From Deltaproteobacteria bacterium (GTDB lineage Bacteria; CG2-30-53-67): a stretch of 13,578 nt of DNA. The stretch spans positions 1-13,578 of the forward strand of contig JAADIO010000065.1 of assembly GCA_013151235.1 (NCBI GenBank), read 5' to 3'. Of the stretch, positions 13,511 to 13,578 are shown one piece after another. Numbering within the stretch: position 1 is the stretch's first letter; each line of letters starts with the position of its first letter. Position numbers and translations under genes: made by a program. The notes under the pieces were generated by a model. The model was not told the DNA's origin and did not search any database. It saw nothing but the letters and a program-made list of their open reading frames with translations.

Positions 13511-13578
13511 GTGTGCTTCTCGGATCAATCGTCCGTTCGTGTGCTTCTCGGATCAATCGTCCGTTCGTGTGCTTCTCG
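13511..13578. repeat. 28-base tandem repeat, 2.4 copies, running off the window
   Basis: Units 13511-13538 and 13539-13566 are identical (each begins GTGTGCTTCTCGG and ends CGTCCGTTC), and 13567-13578 starts a third. The CCGTTCGTGTG junction sequence also occurs at 124-134 at the other edge. No unique spacers separate the copies, so it is not a CRISPR array. The full copy number lies outside the window. Confidence 0.85.

Noticed and set aside
13391-13578. CRISPR array at the right edge
   Set aside because: The repeat units are directly adjacent with no unique spacers, and no cas genes are present.

Overview
The window is a single, nearly gap-free block of 14 genes, all on the minus strand, so transcription runs from about 13360 down to about 216. 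Thirteen kilobases are coding. Almost every junction is a 4-base stop/start overlap (ATGA, GTGA or TTGA), a slightly longer overlap, or a gap of less than about 140 bases, which is the layout of one operon. The content is a lipopolysaccharide (LPS) core-oligosaccharide assembly cluster: two heptosyltransferase-type GT9 enzymes, four GT4 glycosyltransferases, two putative GT-D (DUF1792-like) glycosyltransferases, two InaA/WaaP-type LPS kinases, one O-antigen-ligase-type membrane protein and one sulfotransferase. This points to a Gram-negative bacterium with an outer membrane. The style (serial GT9/GT4/LPS-kinase genes, CCGTTCG..CGAACGG dispersed repeats, moderately high G+C) reminds me of Desulfobacterota or Nitrospirota genomes, but I cannot assign a taxon from sequence alone.

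Layout in transcription order. (1) 13578-13362: repeat-rich edge with a 28-base tandem repeat running off the window and a REP-like dispersed repeat, then a candidate promoter. (2) 13322-12475: a MntA (nucleotidyltransferase antitoxin) / HepT (HEPN ribonuclease toxin) pair, joined by 4-base overlaps to each other and to the next gene. (3) 12478-11666: LPS kinase 1. (4) 11669-9254: two tandem, clearly paralogous GT4 genes, separated by a short intergenic stretch with a G-rich run and two inverted repeats. (5) 9257-8106 GT9; 8109-7237 LPS kinase 2; 7247-6012 WaaG-like GT4. (6) 6028-5351: a strikingly A+T-rich sulfotransferase gene. (7) 5257-4253 GT4 and about 4212-3004 O-antigen-ligase-type protein. 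(8) 2958-1315: two tandem GT-D-like paralogs of unequal base composition. (9) 1301-216: WaaC-like GT9. (10) 215-1: another copy of the REP-like repeat found at the right edge.

Likely joint function (inference): the GT9 enzymes add heptose to the Kdo/lipid A base, the kinases phosphorylate core sugars, the GT4 and GT-D enzymes extend the outer core, the sulfotransferase may add sulfate, and the ligase joins a further glycan in the periplasm. No Kdo transferase, sugar-nucleotide synthesis or flippase gene lies in the window. The features most worth following up are the toxin-antitoxin pair built into the head of the LPS operon, the A+T-rich sulfotransferase, and the unequal GT-D pair.
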